Origin: Palsa-147 sp963771905
Lineage (GTDB): Bacteria; Acidobacteriota; Terriglobia; Acidiferrales; UBA7541
Reading direction: 5' to 3'
Assembly: GCA_963771905.1 (NCBI GenBank)
Contig: CAVYVI010000003.1
Location: 186,001-250,000 of the forward strand
Length of the DNA stretch: 64,000 nucleotides
Below the pieces are notes generated by a model that saw nothing but the letters and a program-made list of their open reading frames with translations, was not told the origin of the DNA and searched no databases. The translations under genes and the position numbers were made by a program. Within the stretch, counting starts at the first letter, position 1. Each line of letters begins with the position of its first letter. Of this stretch, positions 7,903 to 16,138 are shown in pieces.

Positions 7903-8847
7903 TCATCGGGCATCGGCGGCGCGACCTACGGCGCCGCCCGCCGCCGTTCGGGCGATTTGCGCCGCCGCTTCGGCGGGTGAAGTGCGCAAGGGACCGATCG
8001 TGGCGCGAGACGCAATCTCGCTCAAGCGCGTATCGACGAGCGAATCCAGGTATTCGCTGTGGCCAAAAACGCCGCCAGAGCGCACCAACGGAAATTTTTC
8101 ATCGCCGAGATTCAGGTTGCGAATCACATGCTCGGCCAATTCGAGAAGCGCCGCGGCGGCGCCTGCAAGGATGGTCCGTGAAATCGCATCGCCTTCCTCG
8201 GCGGCGCGGGCAACGACTGGATAGATGCGTGGGAATACGTCGTCGGGATTCTTGACGATGCGCTCGATCATCGAGGCCCAATCGCGGCACTCGACCGTCC
8301 GGAAAACGCGATCGGAAAGCGTGGTCGCCGCGCCCATGCCATCTTCATAGCGACGCACGGCGGTGAGCGCGCGGCGGCCGATGTCGAATGCGCTGCCTTC
8401 ATCGCCCAGCCACGGACCCCAGCCTCCGGCGCGAAGCACCTTCCCCTGGGAGTTGCGCCCATACGCTGCCGAGCCGGTCCCTGCCATGAGAACCACGCCG
8501 GGGCCGTTTCCCGCGGCGGCCGCGAGCGCGATTTCGATGTCAGTGGTAACCTTCACTTCGGCTTTCGGAAACGAACGCTGCAGGAACGTGCTCATGCGTT
8601 TCGCAACGCTGGGGCGCCCCGCTCCGCCGAAACCAGCGCAGATGCCGCGGATGTCGACGGCCCGCAAGGACTGGCGCGCCATCACGGCGTCGGCGGCGCC
8701 GCTCACCGCGAACCACGCGCGCGAGTATCCGGCGCGAAGCGGATTCGAGGGCCCTCCCTGCGCTTTGCGAAGGACCGTGCCCTCCGCGTCCAGAAGGACG
8801 CAATCGGTCTTCGTGCCCCCACCGTCAAATCCGAGGAAATAGCTCAT
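7903..8847 (-). CDS. BadF/NAGK-type sugar kinase, candidate N-acetylmuramate/N-acetylglucosamine kinase (MurK-like)
   Basis: 314 residues from the ATG of MSYFLGFDGGGTKTDCVLLD; longer upstream extensions are not family-like. DGGGTKT (residues 8-14) is the phosphate-1 loop of the ASKHA fold, GTGSAAYG the phosphate-2 loop, and GGWGPWLGDEGSAFDIG is typical of eukaryotic-like GlcNAc kinases and of MurK. It would phosphorylate GlcNAc and/or MurNAc at O6 in the cytoplasm. MurNAc-6-P is the substrate of MurQ, encoded at 19124-20026. It is divergent from the SSS symporter gene. Which amino sugar it prefers cannot be read from the sequence; BadF-family activators of dehydratases are an unlikely alternative. 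Confidence 0.8.
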   Translation of the reverse strand: MSYFLGFDGGGTKTDCVLLDAEGTVLRKAQGGPSNPLRAGYSRAWFAVSGAADAVMARQSLRAVDIRGICAGFGGAGRPSVAKRMSTFLQRSFPKAEVKVTTDIEIALAAAAGNGPGVVLMAGTGSAAYGRNSQGKVLRAGGWGPWLGDEGSAFDIGRRALTAVRRYEDGMGAATTLSDRVFRTVECRDWASMIERIVKNPDDVFPRIYPVVARAAEEGDAISRTILAGAAAALLELAEHVIRNLNLGDEKFPLVRSGGVFGHSEYLDSLVDTRLSEIASRATIGPLRTSPAEAAAQIARTAAGGAVGRAADAR

Positions 8848-8900
8848 GGCGCGCTGCTCCTTCTGTTTCGGTTCGTGCGATAAGCGTGTTGGGCGTTTGC

Positions 8901-8929
8901 TTGACACTTCGCGGAGCGGGCAGTTAGCA
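8901..8929 (+). promoter_or_regulatory. Candidate sigma-70 promoter of the SSS symporter
   Basis: TTGACA at 8901-8906 and TTAGCA at 8924-8929, separated by 17 bp, lie 27 bp upstream of the symporter ATG. The -35 is a perfect consensus match; the -10 matches only in part. The 108-bp divergent gap to the kinase gene may be shared regulatory space. Confidence 0.45.
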
Positions 8930-8955
8930 TCGCGCCGCTTGCCTGAAACGGCGGG

Positions 8956-10407
8956 ATGCGAATTAGCCCACTCGACCTCGGGATTCTCTTGGTCTATCTC
9001 ACCGGCGTCACGCTGCTGGGCGCCTGGTTTCATCGCGGGCAGAAAGATATCCGCGATTATTTTCTTGGCGGACGTTCCGCGCCCGCCTGGGCGATTGCCT
9101 GCTCGATTGTTGCCACTGAAACCTCGACGCTAACCATCATCGGCACACCCGGAATCGCCTTCGGCGGCAACCTCGGATTCCTCCAGCTGGTGCTGGGGTA
9201 CGTCGTGGCCCGAGGGATCCTGTGCATCACCCTGGTCCCCCGGTACTTTCAGGGGGAATTCTACACGGCTTACCAGCTTTTGGAGAAGAGATTCGGGACA
9301 CGGGTCAAGTCCGCCGCGGCAGTGGTGTTTTTGGTAACTCGGGCGCTCGCAGAGGGGGTGCGGATCGCGGCGGTGGGGAAAGTGGTGAGCGTGGCATTCG
9401 GGACGGGAGACCGCGCGGCGATTTTGATCGTCACCGTGCTCACGATCTTTTATACGTTCGAAGGCGGGATGAAAGGGGTGATCTGGACGGACGTGATGCA
9501 ATTTTCCATTTACATCATCGGATCGGTTGCCGCATTCGTGCTGTTGCTCCACAAGATTCCGGATGGCTGGATGGGAGTGACGCACGCTGCGGCGGCCGCG
9601 GGCGGGAAACTTCGGATTTTCGATTTTACGTTCAGCTTGACGCGCAGTTACACGTTCTGGTCCGGCCTGATCGGTGGAACATTTCTAACGATGGCGAGCC
9701 ACGGAACGGACCAGACGATGGTGCAGCGGCTTCTGGCGGCGCGGACCGAGCGGGATAGCAAGATTGCGCTGCTTGCCAGCGGCGCGATCGTTTTCGTGCA
9801 GTTCGCGCTGTTTCTGGTGCTGGGCGTCATGCTGTTCGTTTTCTACCAGCACGCGGCTCCGGGTGTGGTGCCTGCCGACCCCGATCGCATCTTTCCGTTC
9901 TTTATTGTGCGGGAAATGCCCATCGGCCTCGTAGGTTTGGTGCTGGCCGCGATTCTGGCCGTAGCGATGTCCAATGCCAGCGGGTCGTTGAACTCGCTGG
10001 CATCGTCGAGCATGATGGATTTCGGGAAGCGCGTGGACACAAGCGATAATTCGACGCGAGATGCATTGCTGAAGAAATCGCGACGACTGACGGTGATTTG
10101 GGGCGTGGTCCTGGGGACTCTGGGGCTGGTTCATTGGGGGCCGGTGCTCGTCGCAGGGCTCACCATCGCGTCGATGACCTATGGCGCGATGTTGGGTTTG
10201 TTTCTTCTCGGCATCTGGAACCGGCGCGCGAATGCCACGGGAGCTCTCGTGGGATTATTTGTCGGGTTGGGCGCGATGCTGGCCGTGAAATGGCTCACGC
10301 CGTTGGCGTGGACCTGGTATGTGCTCGCGGGCACGATGGTGACGTTCGCCGTGGGATCGATTGCGAGCTTGTTCGCGAAGCAAGAAGAACGTGGAATCGC
10401 GGCGTGA
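8956..10407 (+). CDS. Sodium:solute symporter (SSS family)
   Basis: 483 residues with about 13 hydrophobic segments, a normal length for SSS transporters. The N-terminus DYFLGGRSAPAWAIACSIVATETS is the SSS signature region, and FYTFEGGMKGVIWTDVMQ matches the second signature. SSS members import sugars, amino sugars or amino acids with Na+. Its position between a MurNAc/GlcNAc-type kinase and exported murein hydrolases suggests uptake of MurNAc, GlcNAc or a muropeptide product. From memory, Tannerella forsythia encodes a MurNAc transporter beside murK and murQ, which would be a parallel; this needs checking. The substrate is inferred from context only. Confidence 0.85.
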   Translation: MRISPLDLGILLVYLTGVTLLGAWFHRGQKDIRDYFLGGRSAPAWAIACSIVATETSTLTIIGTPGIAFGGNLGFLQLVLGYVVARGILCITLVPRYFQGEFYTAYQLLEKRFGTRVKSAAAVVFLVTRALAEGVRIAAVGKVVSVAFGTGDRAAILIVTVLTIFYTFEGGMKGVIWTDVMQFSIYIIGSVAAFVLLLHKIPDGWMGVTHAAAAAGGKLRIFDFTFSLTRSYTFWSGLIGGTFLTMASHGTDQTMVQRLLAARTERDSKIALLASGAIVFVQFALFLVLGVMLFVFYQHAAPGVVPADPDRIFPFFIVREMPIGLVGLVLAAILAVAMSNASGSLNSLASSSMMDFGKRVDTSDNSTRDALLKKSRRLTVIWGVVLGTLGLVHWGPVLVAGLTIASMTYGAMLGLFLLGIWNRRANATGALVGLFVGLGAMLAVKWLTPLAWTWYVLAGTMVTFAVGSIASLFAKQEERGIAA

Positions 10408-10506
10408 CCGTCGCCACTTCGGGCCCAGGTGAAGGATCAACTTGCGGAATTGAAGCTCGGGCTGGATTGATGCGTAGCGGGGCTGCACGGGAATGGAACT
10501 CGACAG

Positions 10507-11913
10507 ATGACGGACAGAAATAAGGCGGGAGACTCGCGGATCGAGCTGGTGCGCGGGCTGGGCCCGTGGGCGGCTGCAGCGATCGTCGTCGGGACGACGA
10601 TCGGCACGGGAATTTTTCTGAAGCCGAGCGAGATGGCGGCCGTGGGCGGATCGGTGAGCCTTGTCTATGCCGCGTGGATCGTGGGAGGGTTACTGACGCT
10701 TTTCGGCGCGCTGTCGTTCGCCGAACTCGGCGCGGCCATGCCCGAAGCAGGCGGGCAATATGCGTATTTGAGCAAAGGGCTTGGGCCGGTCTGGGGATTT
10801 CTTTTTGGCTGGATGCATTCGACAGTCGGGGAATCCGCGTCGGCCGCCTCCATTGCGGCGGGGCTTGCGCGGTTTTTGGGCTTCCTCATTCCCGCGATTG
10901 GGGCACCGATTTTTGTCTGGCATCTGGCGAGTCCCTTCACCGGCAGGCCCTATGACTTTGTGTTTTCGTGGGCGCAGCCCGTCGCTGTTGGCGCGCTCGC
11001 GCTCTTTACGTTCATCAATTATCTCGGCGTAAGGCTCGGCGGACAGGTGCAGGTCGGACTCACGGTGCTGAAGGTCGCGGCGGTCCTTGCGATTGTGGGA
11101 GTGGGATTCTGGTTCGGCCACGGAAGCGTGGCGCATTTTCATCCGTTCTGGCCGGTCAAAACGGCAAACGGAACGATCGGACCATTTCTTGCGGCGCTCG
11201 CTGCGGCATTATGGGCCTACGACGGCTGGGAAGATTTGAATCGCGTTGGCTCGGAAATTCAGAATCCGCAAAAGAATTTTCCGCGCGCGCTGGCCGGCGG
11301 AACAATTCTTGTGGCGGGCATCTATCTTTTGTTTAACGCGGTGTGCTTCTACGCGCTGCCGTTCGCGAAGGTTGCGGGTTCGCAGAACGTTGCGTCGGAT
11401 GTGGTGGCAAGCTTCGCGGGGCGCGGCGCGGCCGTGTGGATCACGCTGGCGATGATCGTGGCGGCGCTCGGTTCGTTGAATTCGTCGCTGCTGAGCGGGG
11501 CGCGCGTCCCTTATGCCATGGCGCGCGACGGATTGTTCTTCCGCGTGACGGCAAGCGTGCATCCGAAATTCCGCACACCCGGCGGCGCGCTGATCTTTCA
11601 GGGCATTCTCGCAAGTCTGATGGCGCTGACCGGTACGTTCGAGGAGCTGACCGCACTCTTCATTTTCGCAGCGTGGATTTTCTATGCGCTTTCCGTCGTC
11701 GCAATGTTCCGGCTGCGGCGGATTGCGCCGGAGATGCCGCGGCCGTATCGCACGTGGGGCTATCCGGTCGTGCCGGGATTATTTCTGGTGGGCGCGTTGG
11801 CGCTGACGGTGAATTTGTGGATCGACCGGCCCCTTCGATCGACGATTGGATTGGCGATGATTGCGTCGGGATTGTTCTTCTACCGGCATTGGGCGCGCGC
11901 TGCAAAGGAATAG
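10507..11913 (+). CDS. APC-superfamily amino acid permease
   Basis: 468 residues with 12 predicted membrane segments. The first helix carries the unwound GTTIGTGIFLKP motif of APC transporters (APA/LAT type). ALSFAELGAAMPEAGGQYAYL is the conserved TM2-TM3 region, and YDGWEDLNRVGSEIQNP the TM6 region typical of LAT-like members. It should exchange or import amino acids across the inner membrane. It follows the SSS gene by about 100 bp in the same direction. In this cluster it could take up amino acids freed from murein stem peptides, but that is speculation. Confidence 0.85.
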   Translation: MTDRNKAGDSRIELVRGLGPWAAAAIVVGTTIGTGIFLKPSEMAAVGGSVSLVYAAWIVGGLLTLFGALSFAELGAAMPEAGGQYAYLSKGLGPVWGFLFGWMHSTVGESASAASIAAGLARFLGFLIPAIGAPIFVWHLASPFTGRPYDFVFSWAQPVAVGALALFTFINYLGVRLGGQVQVGLTVLKVAAVLAIVGVGFWFGHGSVAHFHPFWPVKTANGTIGPFLAALAAALWAYDGWEDLNRVGSEIQNPQKNFPRALAGGTILVAGIYLLFNAVCFYALPFAKVAGSQNVASDVVASFAGRGAAVWITLAMIVAALGSLNSSLLSGARVPYAMARDGLFFRVTASVHPKFRTPGGALIFQGILASLMALTGTFEELTALFIFAAWIFYALSVVAMFRLRRIAPEMPRPYRTWGYPVVPGLFLVGALALTVNLWIDRPLRSTIGLAMIASGLFFYRHWARAAKE

Positions 11914-11935
11914 GCGGGTTTGCTGTGCCGCGCTG

Positions 11936-12877
11936 CTACAAATGTTCGGCTGCGCGTGCGCGGCCGAGCATGAGCGGCTCGTACGAGCGTGCGGGAATGT
12001 CCGCGATATTCAGAGCGGGATGGAACATCCGCGCGAGGATTGCAATGCCGTCGATGAGCCGCGGGCCGGGGCGGGAAAAGTAACTGTTCGCATCGGCGGC
12101 GAAGACGGCGCCATTTTGAACGGCGGGAAGCTCGCTCCAGCCGCGCGGCGGCGGCGCGGCGCGAAATTCGCGGACGGCGCGGGCGACATCGTAGCCGCAC
12201 ACCATGACAACGATGACTTCCGGCTTCTCGGCGATCAATTGCTCAATCGTGATCCGAAATGACGGCTTGCCGGGAATGCCGATGACATCGTTTCCGCCTG
12301 CGCATTCGACCATCTCGGGCACCCAGTGCCCTCCACAATAGAGCGGATCGAGCCATTCGATACAGCCGACGCGCGGTAACGGTCGCGCGCGTGACGTCGC
12401 GGCGCGAATCGCGTTCACCCTTTCATGCAGGATGCTCGCGAGCTTTTCGGCTGCGTCCTCCGTGCCTGTTGCGGCGCCCACACGGCGAATATCATCCCAG
12501 ACGTCCGCAAGGGTATGCGGCGTGAGCGAGAGAACGCGCGGCTGCTTGGGGAGCTTGGCTAGCGCGGACGCGAGATCGCCGGGAGACGCGGCACAAACGT
12601 GGCACAGATCCTGAGTAACGATGAGATCGGGCGCAATTTCGCGCAGCAGGTCATCGCGAACTGCATAAATGCCCTCGCCACGGGAAATCAGTTCGGTGAC
12701 GCGGCGATCAACCTCGGCGGGGCTTGCCGCGGGATCAAGCCGCGGCTGAATCAGCGCAGGTTTTCTTGCCGCGGCGGGCGGGAAATCACATTCGTGCGTG
12801 ACGCCGTGGACCGATTCCTCGAGGCCGAGAGCGAAGAGAATTTCGGTGGCCGAAGGCAGCAGCGATACGATGCGCAT
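11936..12877 (-). CDS. BtuF-like cobalamin/metallophore-binding protein
   Basis: 313 residues from MRIVSLLPSATEILFALG, the usual start of soluble BtuF/FecB-family proteins; the 66-residue upstream extension is rejected. The fold of two lobes is suggested by the later segment RVGCIEWLDPLYCGGHWVPEMVECAGG, which is typical of a group annotated as cobalamin-binding proteins. There is no signal peptide, unlike classical BtuF, so it may act in the cytoplasm or be anchored otherwise. It is 10 bp from the stop-to-start junction with the upstream Dph6-like gene, a likely operon. No cobalamin riboswitch was recognised. Confidence 0.75.
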   Translation of the reverse strand: MRIVSLLPSATEILFALGLEESVHGVTHECDFPPAAARKPALIQPRLDPAASPAEVDRRVTELISRGEGIYAVRDDLLREIAPDLIVTQDLCHVCAASPGDLASALAKLPKQPRVLSLTPHTLADVWDDIRRVGAATGTEDAAEKLASILHERVNAIRAATSRARPLPRVGCIEWLDPLYCGGHWVPEMVECAGGNDVIGIPGKPSFRITIEQLIAEKPEVIVVMVCGYDVARAVREFRAAPPPRGWSELPAVQNGAVFAADANSYFSRPGPRLIDGIAILARMFHPALNIADIPARSYEPLMLGRARAAEHL

Positions 12878-12887
12878 GCGCCAAAGT

Positions 12888-13613
12888 CTAGCGGAGCGGC
12901 GCGGCGTCCGCAATCTCACGCGAATTTGACATCGCATCTTCGGAGAACACATCCGCGAAAACGAAACCGTCGCGTTCGACGATTTCGCCGACGCGCACGC
13001 GAAGTGGCTCGCGGAACATCGGACCGGCAAATGCGAACGAATGGAATTCGCCGTTTTCGCCGCACGGATCGACACCTTCCGGAAGCGACGCTACAAAATC
13101 TTCATTCCAGATGCGTCCGGCGAACTCGGAAGAGAGGCGCGACGGATCGACGCAGGTGATGACGGCGCGCAGGCCCGCGGCGAGCATTTCCTGAGCGAGC
13201 GCACTTGTGTCGCGCTGCCAGATGGGAAAAACGGGCGCGATGCCGGAATTCGCGAGGTGGTCTTCGCGGTATCGCCGGATATCCTCAAGAAAGAGATCGC
13301 CGAAGGCGACGTGCGTAACGCCTTCGGCGCGGGCGCGCTCCATCGCGGCGGCCATCGCGCGTTCATAGACGTCGTTTGGGCATGGCGAGGGAATCTTGAC
13401 GGTGATGAGCGACAGGCCGGCGGCACGTGCTTGTTCGCGGAGCAGCGATTCGCGCACGGCGTGCATGGCCACGCGGGCATGCGTTGCATTGATGGTGGTG
13501 AGCAGCGCGACGACATCGAACTCGCCGGCGCGCCGAAGCGTGTGCAGCGCCCAGGCGCTGTCCTTTCCGCTGCTCCACGCCAGCCATGCCTTCGGACGAT
13601 TCGGCATCGCCAT
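12888..13613 (-). CDS. Dph6-related ATP pyrophosphatase (adenine nucleotide alpha-hydrolase family)
   Basis: 241 residues. The PP-loop SSGKDSAWALH (near residue 14) identifies an N-type ATP pyrophosphatase. GDLFLEDIRRYRE and the C-terminal GENGEFHSFAF are hallmarks of the diphthine-ammonia-ligase-like family. Bacteria have no diphthamide, so the bacterial substrate is different and not known to me. The start is MAMPNRPKAWLAWSSGKDS; MPNRPK two residues later is equally possible. It is closely linked to the BtuF-like gene (10 bp) and 6 bp from the downstream end of the NamZ fusion, all on the minus strand. Confidence 0.8.
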   Translation of the reverse strand: MAMPNRPKAWLAWSSGKDSAWALHTLRRAGEFDVVALLTTINATHARVAMHAVRESLLREQARAAGLSLITVKIPSPCPNDVYERAMAAAMERARAEGVTHVAFGDLFLEDIRRYREDHLANSGIAPVFPIWQRDTSALAQEMLAAGLRAVITCVDPSRLSSEFAGRIWNEDFVASLPEGVDPCGENGEFHSFAFAGPMFREPLRVRVGEIVERDGFVFADVFSEDAMSNSREIADAAPLR

Positions 13614-13619
13614 CTCGTT

Positions 13620-16073
13620 TCAGTGATACAGCAAATATTCATCCCGCATCCTGCGAAAGGACGCGAGTTCCGGGGCCCAATCGAGAACTATGCGCGCGGG
13701 TGAGTCGCCATTTTTCAGACGAGCGAGTGTCGGCTCGGAGCCGAGTAACTCAATGATTTTGTCGAGCTGAAAATCGGTTGGATACATTTTGTGCAGTTCG
13801 GCGGCGATGGTGACGCCCATCAGCGTCGAATCGAGAGAAGCACGGTCTGTAATGACGAGTGCGATTCCGCCGCAGGATTGATCTTTGTAAAGCCCGGAAT
13901 CGGGCGTGAAGCGCGTCGGGACGAAACGAACGCCGGGGAGATCTTCGCGATTGAGTTCGTCGGCGAGGCTTCCGGGGTCGATCCAGGGCGCGCCGAAAAG
14001 CTCGAACGGCGCGTCGGTGCCGCGTCCTACGGAAACCCCGCCGGCTTGCAGGATCTCGATGCCGGGATAAAGGAGCGCCGCGTTAAGGCTGCGCAGGTTC
14101 GGCGATGGCGGAATCCAGGCGAGGCCGGTGGCTTCATAAAGGTCGGCGCGATGCCAATCTTTCATCGCGATCACGTGAAGATCAGCGCCGATTTTGTTTT
14201 CGGCATTGAACATTTTTGCGAGCTCGCCCATGGTCATCGCGTAGCGCACCGGCATCGGAAAATATCCGACAAAAGAGAGGCGGTCGCGGTCGAGGATGGG
14301 GCCTTCGATTGTTTCGCCGTCGAGCGGGTCGGGACGATCGAGGACGTAAAACGCGATGTGGTGCTTCGCGGCTTCTTCCATCGCGTACGCCATCGTCGTC
14401 GTATAGGTGTAAAAACGGACGCCCGCATCCTGCATATCGAAAACGAGAGCATCAATTCCCCTTAGCATTTCGGCGGTCGGGCGCTGCGTCTCGCCGTAAA
14501 GGCTGTAGACGGGCAGGCTCGTGCCCGAATCCTTGCCCGACGCAACGCGTGCATCTTCGCGGCCTGCAAGCCCGTGCTCGGGGCTGAAGATAGCGGCGAG
14601 TTTCACGCCGTCCGCGCCCGCGAGAACGTCGATGGTGCGGCGGCCCTTTGAGTCGACGCCCGTTTGATTTGTGATGAGGCCGATGCTTTTTCCACGCAGT
14701 GGTGCGAAATCATCTTCTTCGAGAATGTCGATACCTGGCTTCGCGTGATCGTTTGTGTTGTACACCCCGCTCAAGCCGTACGGGCGATTCGCACCGCGGC
14801 TGCGATCGAAATCTGAGGTTGCGCCCTGCGTGTCGCCAACGCCGAGCGCCGCGGCGACGGCCGTTGCGACCTTCGAGCGCAGATCGATAATGGAGGGGCG
14901 CCGGTACGGATGGACCGAATTCGTCAGCAGGATGACGAACGTATCGCTGGCGGGATCGAGCCAGAGCGACGTGCCCGTGAATCCGGTGTGCCCGAACGAA
15001 CCGACCGGAAATAAATCGCCGCGCGCGGAGGAGTACGGTGAATCGATGTCCCAGCCGAGGCCCCGGACCGCGGGAATCCACGGCGGCGATTGCGGCGTGG
15101 TCATTTTGTGAATGGTTGCGGCAGCCAGGATGTTTCGTCCGGTGCTTTCGGGGATGCGGCCTTCACGCATCACCATTTCGCAAAATATTGCGAGGTCGGC
15201 GGCTGTCGAGAAAAGGCCGGCGTGGCCGGCCACGCCGCCGATCGCGCGCGATGTGGGATCGTGAACGACGCCGCGCAAAACCGTGCCCCGGCCCGAGCCG
15301 GGTTTCGCACCTTCGGGCAAATCGATTTCCTCTGTCGGCGCGATTTTCGGCGTCCAATCAGTGGGCGGAAGGAAGCGCGTATGCGACATTCGGAGCGGCT
15401 CGAAGATTTCGCGCTGCGCGAATTCATCGAGCGGTGTGCCCGACATTTTCTCGACGAGTTCGCCGAGAACGATAAATCCCGTGTCGCTATAGATGAAGCG
15501 CATTCCAGGCGGCGCGATGAGAGTTTCGGAATTGATTTCGTCGATTAGCGCGGCCTTTCCGGCGAGTGTCGCTTCGATCGGTGGATCGGGGGCGAGACCC
15601 CCGGAGTGCGTCAGAAGCATGCGTACGGTGATTTGATCTTTTCCATTTGATGAAAATGCAGGGAGATAATGCGCAACGGGATCGTCGAGGCGCAGCTTCC
15701 CTTCTTCGACGAGCTTCATGACCGCGGGCGCGGTCGCGACGGCCTTCGTGAGCGAGGCAAGATCGAAAACGGTGTCGATGGTCATCGGCTCGCGCGAGGG
15801 GATGAGCGAGCGCTGCCCGAAGGCTTTATCGTAAATGACGTTGCCGCGATGCGAGACAACGAGAACGGCGCCGGGGACTTCGTCGTGGTCGACCGCGGAT
15901 TGCAAAATGGAATCAAGGACGGAGAGTGCTGGAGCGTTGGCGCTCGGGAGGGTTCGCGGCGACGGCTTTTGCGCCTGTCGCGCGCGCGACGCCGGCGCGG
16001 CAAGACAAATTTCGATGGCAAATAGTGCAATGAAGCAGAAAACCGGCAGCGCGGCGGACCGATTGTCTCGCAT
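13620..16073 (-). CDS. namZ: Exported serine hydrolase (AmiE-like beta-lactamase fold) fused to exo-beta-N-acetylmuramidase NamZ (DUF1343)
   Basis: 817 residues from MRDNRSAALPVFCFIALFAIE, a signal peptide; the 58-residue upstream extension lacks one. Residues about 45-425 form a class C beta-lactamase/serine-hydrolase domain with SLTK (S107, K110), a YSDTGF Tyr motif and HTGFTG. Residues about 450-817 form a DUF1343/NamZ domain with NQTGVD and SPEHGLAG (E499 in the PEHG motif, thought catalytic). NamZ removes MurNAc from non-reducing ends of murein, while AmiE, separate in Bacillus subtilis, cuts the amide between MurNAc and peptide. Having both in one exported chain suggests coupled processing. 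The gene faces the NagZ fusion across a 65-bp gap. The substrate of the serine-hydrolase part is inferred. Confidence 0.85.
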   Translation of the reverse strand: MRDNRSAALPVFCFIALFAIEICLAAPASRARQAQKPSPRTLPSANAPALSVLDSILQSAVDHDEVPGAVLVVSHRGNVIYDKAFGQRSLIPSREPMTIDTVFDLASLTKAVATAPAVMKLVEEGKLRLDDPVAHYLPAFSSNGKDQITVRMLLTHSGGLAPDPPIEATLAGKAALIDEINSETLIAPPGMRFIYSDTGFIVLGELVEKMSGTPLDEFAQREIFEPLRMSHTRFLPPTDWTPKIAPTEEIDLPEGAKPGSGRGTVLRGVVHDPTSRAIGGVAGHAGLFSTAADLAIFCEMVMREGRIPESTGRNILAAATIHKMTTPQSPPWIPAVRGLGWDIDSPYSSARGDLFPVGSFGHTGFTGTSLWLDPASDTFVILLTNSVHPYRRPSIIDLRSKVATAVAAALGVGDTQGATSDFDRSRGANRPYGLSGVYNTNDHAKPGIDILEEDDFAPLRGKSIGLITNQTGVDSKGRRTIDVLAGADGVKLAAIFSPEHGLAGREDARVASGKDSGTSLPVYSLYGETQRPTAEMLRGIDALVFDMQDAGVRFYTYTTTMAYAMEEAAKHHIAFYVLDRPDPLDGETIEGPILDRDRLSFVGYFPMPVRYAMTMGELAKMFNAENKIGADLHVIAMKDWHRADLYEATGLAWIPPSPNLRSLNAALLYPGIEILQAGGVSVGRGTDAPFELFGAPWIDPGSLADELNREDLPGVRFVPTRFTPDSGLYKDQSCGGIALVITDRASLDSTLMGVTIAAELHKMYPTDFQLDKIIELLGSEPTLARLKNGDSPARIVLDWAPELASFRRMRDEYLLYH

Positions 16074-16138
16074 GGAACCGTGTGCTATATACAGCGGCGG
16101 GATGCAGGCGTCAATCCAGGAACGCAGGGCCTGAGTGA
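16074..16138. promoter_or_regulatory. 65-bp divergent promoter region between the two murein-hydrolase fusions
   Basis: The starts of the NamZ and NagZ fusion genes face away from each other across 65 bp, so both promoters and any common operator must lie here or overlap the coding starts. GTGCTATATACAGC (about 16080-16093) contains a TATATA that could be a -10 box. No operator is assigned. Confidence 0.4.

Noticed and set aside
12878..13075. Upstream extension of the BtuF-like gene
   Set aside because: The extension lies inside the Dph6-like gene in another frame and is not like the family; MRIVSLLPS is the normal N-terminus.
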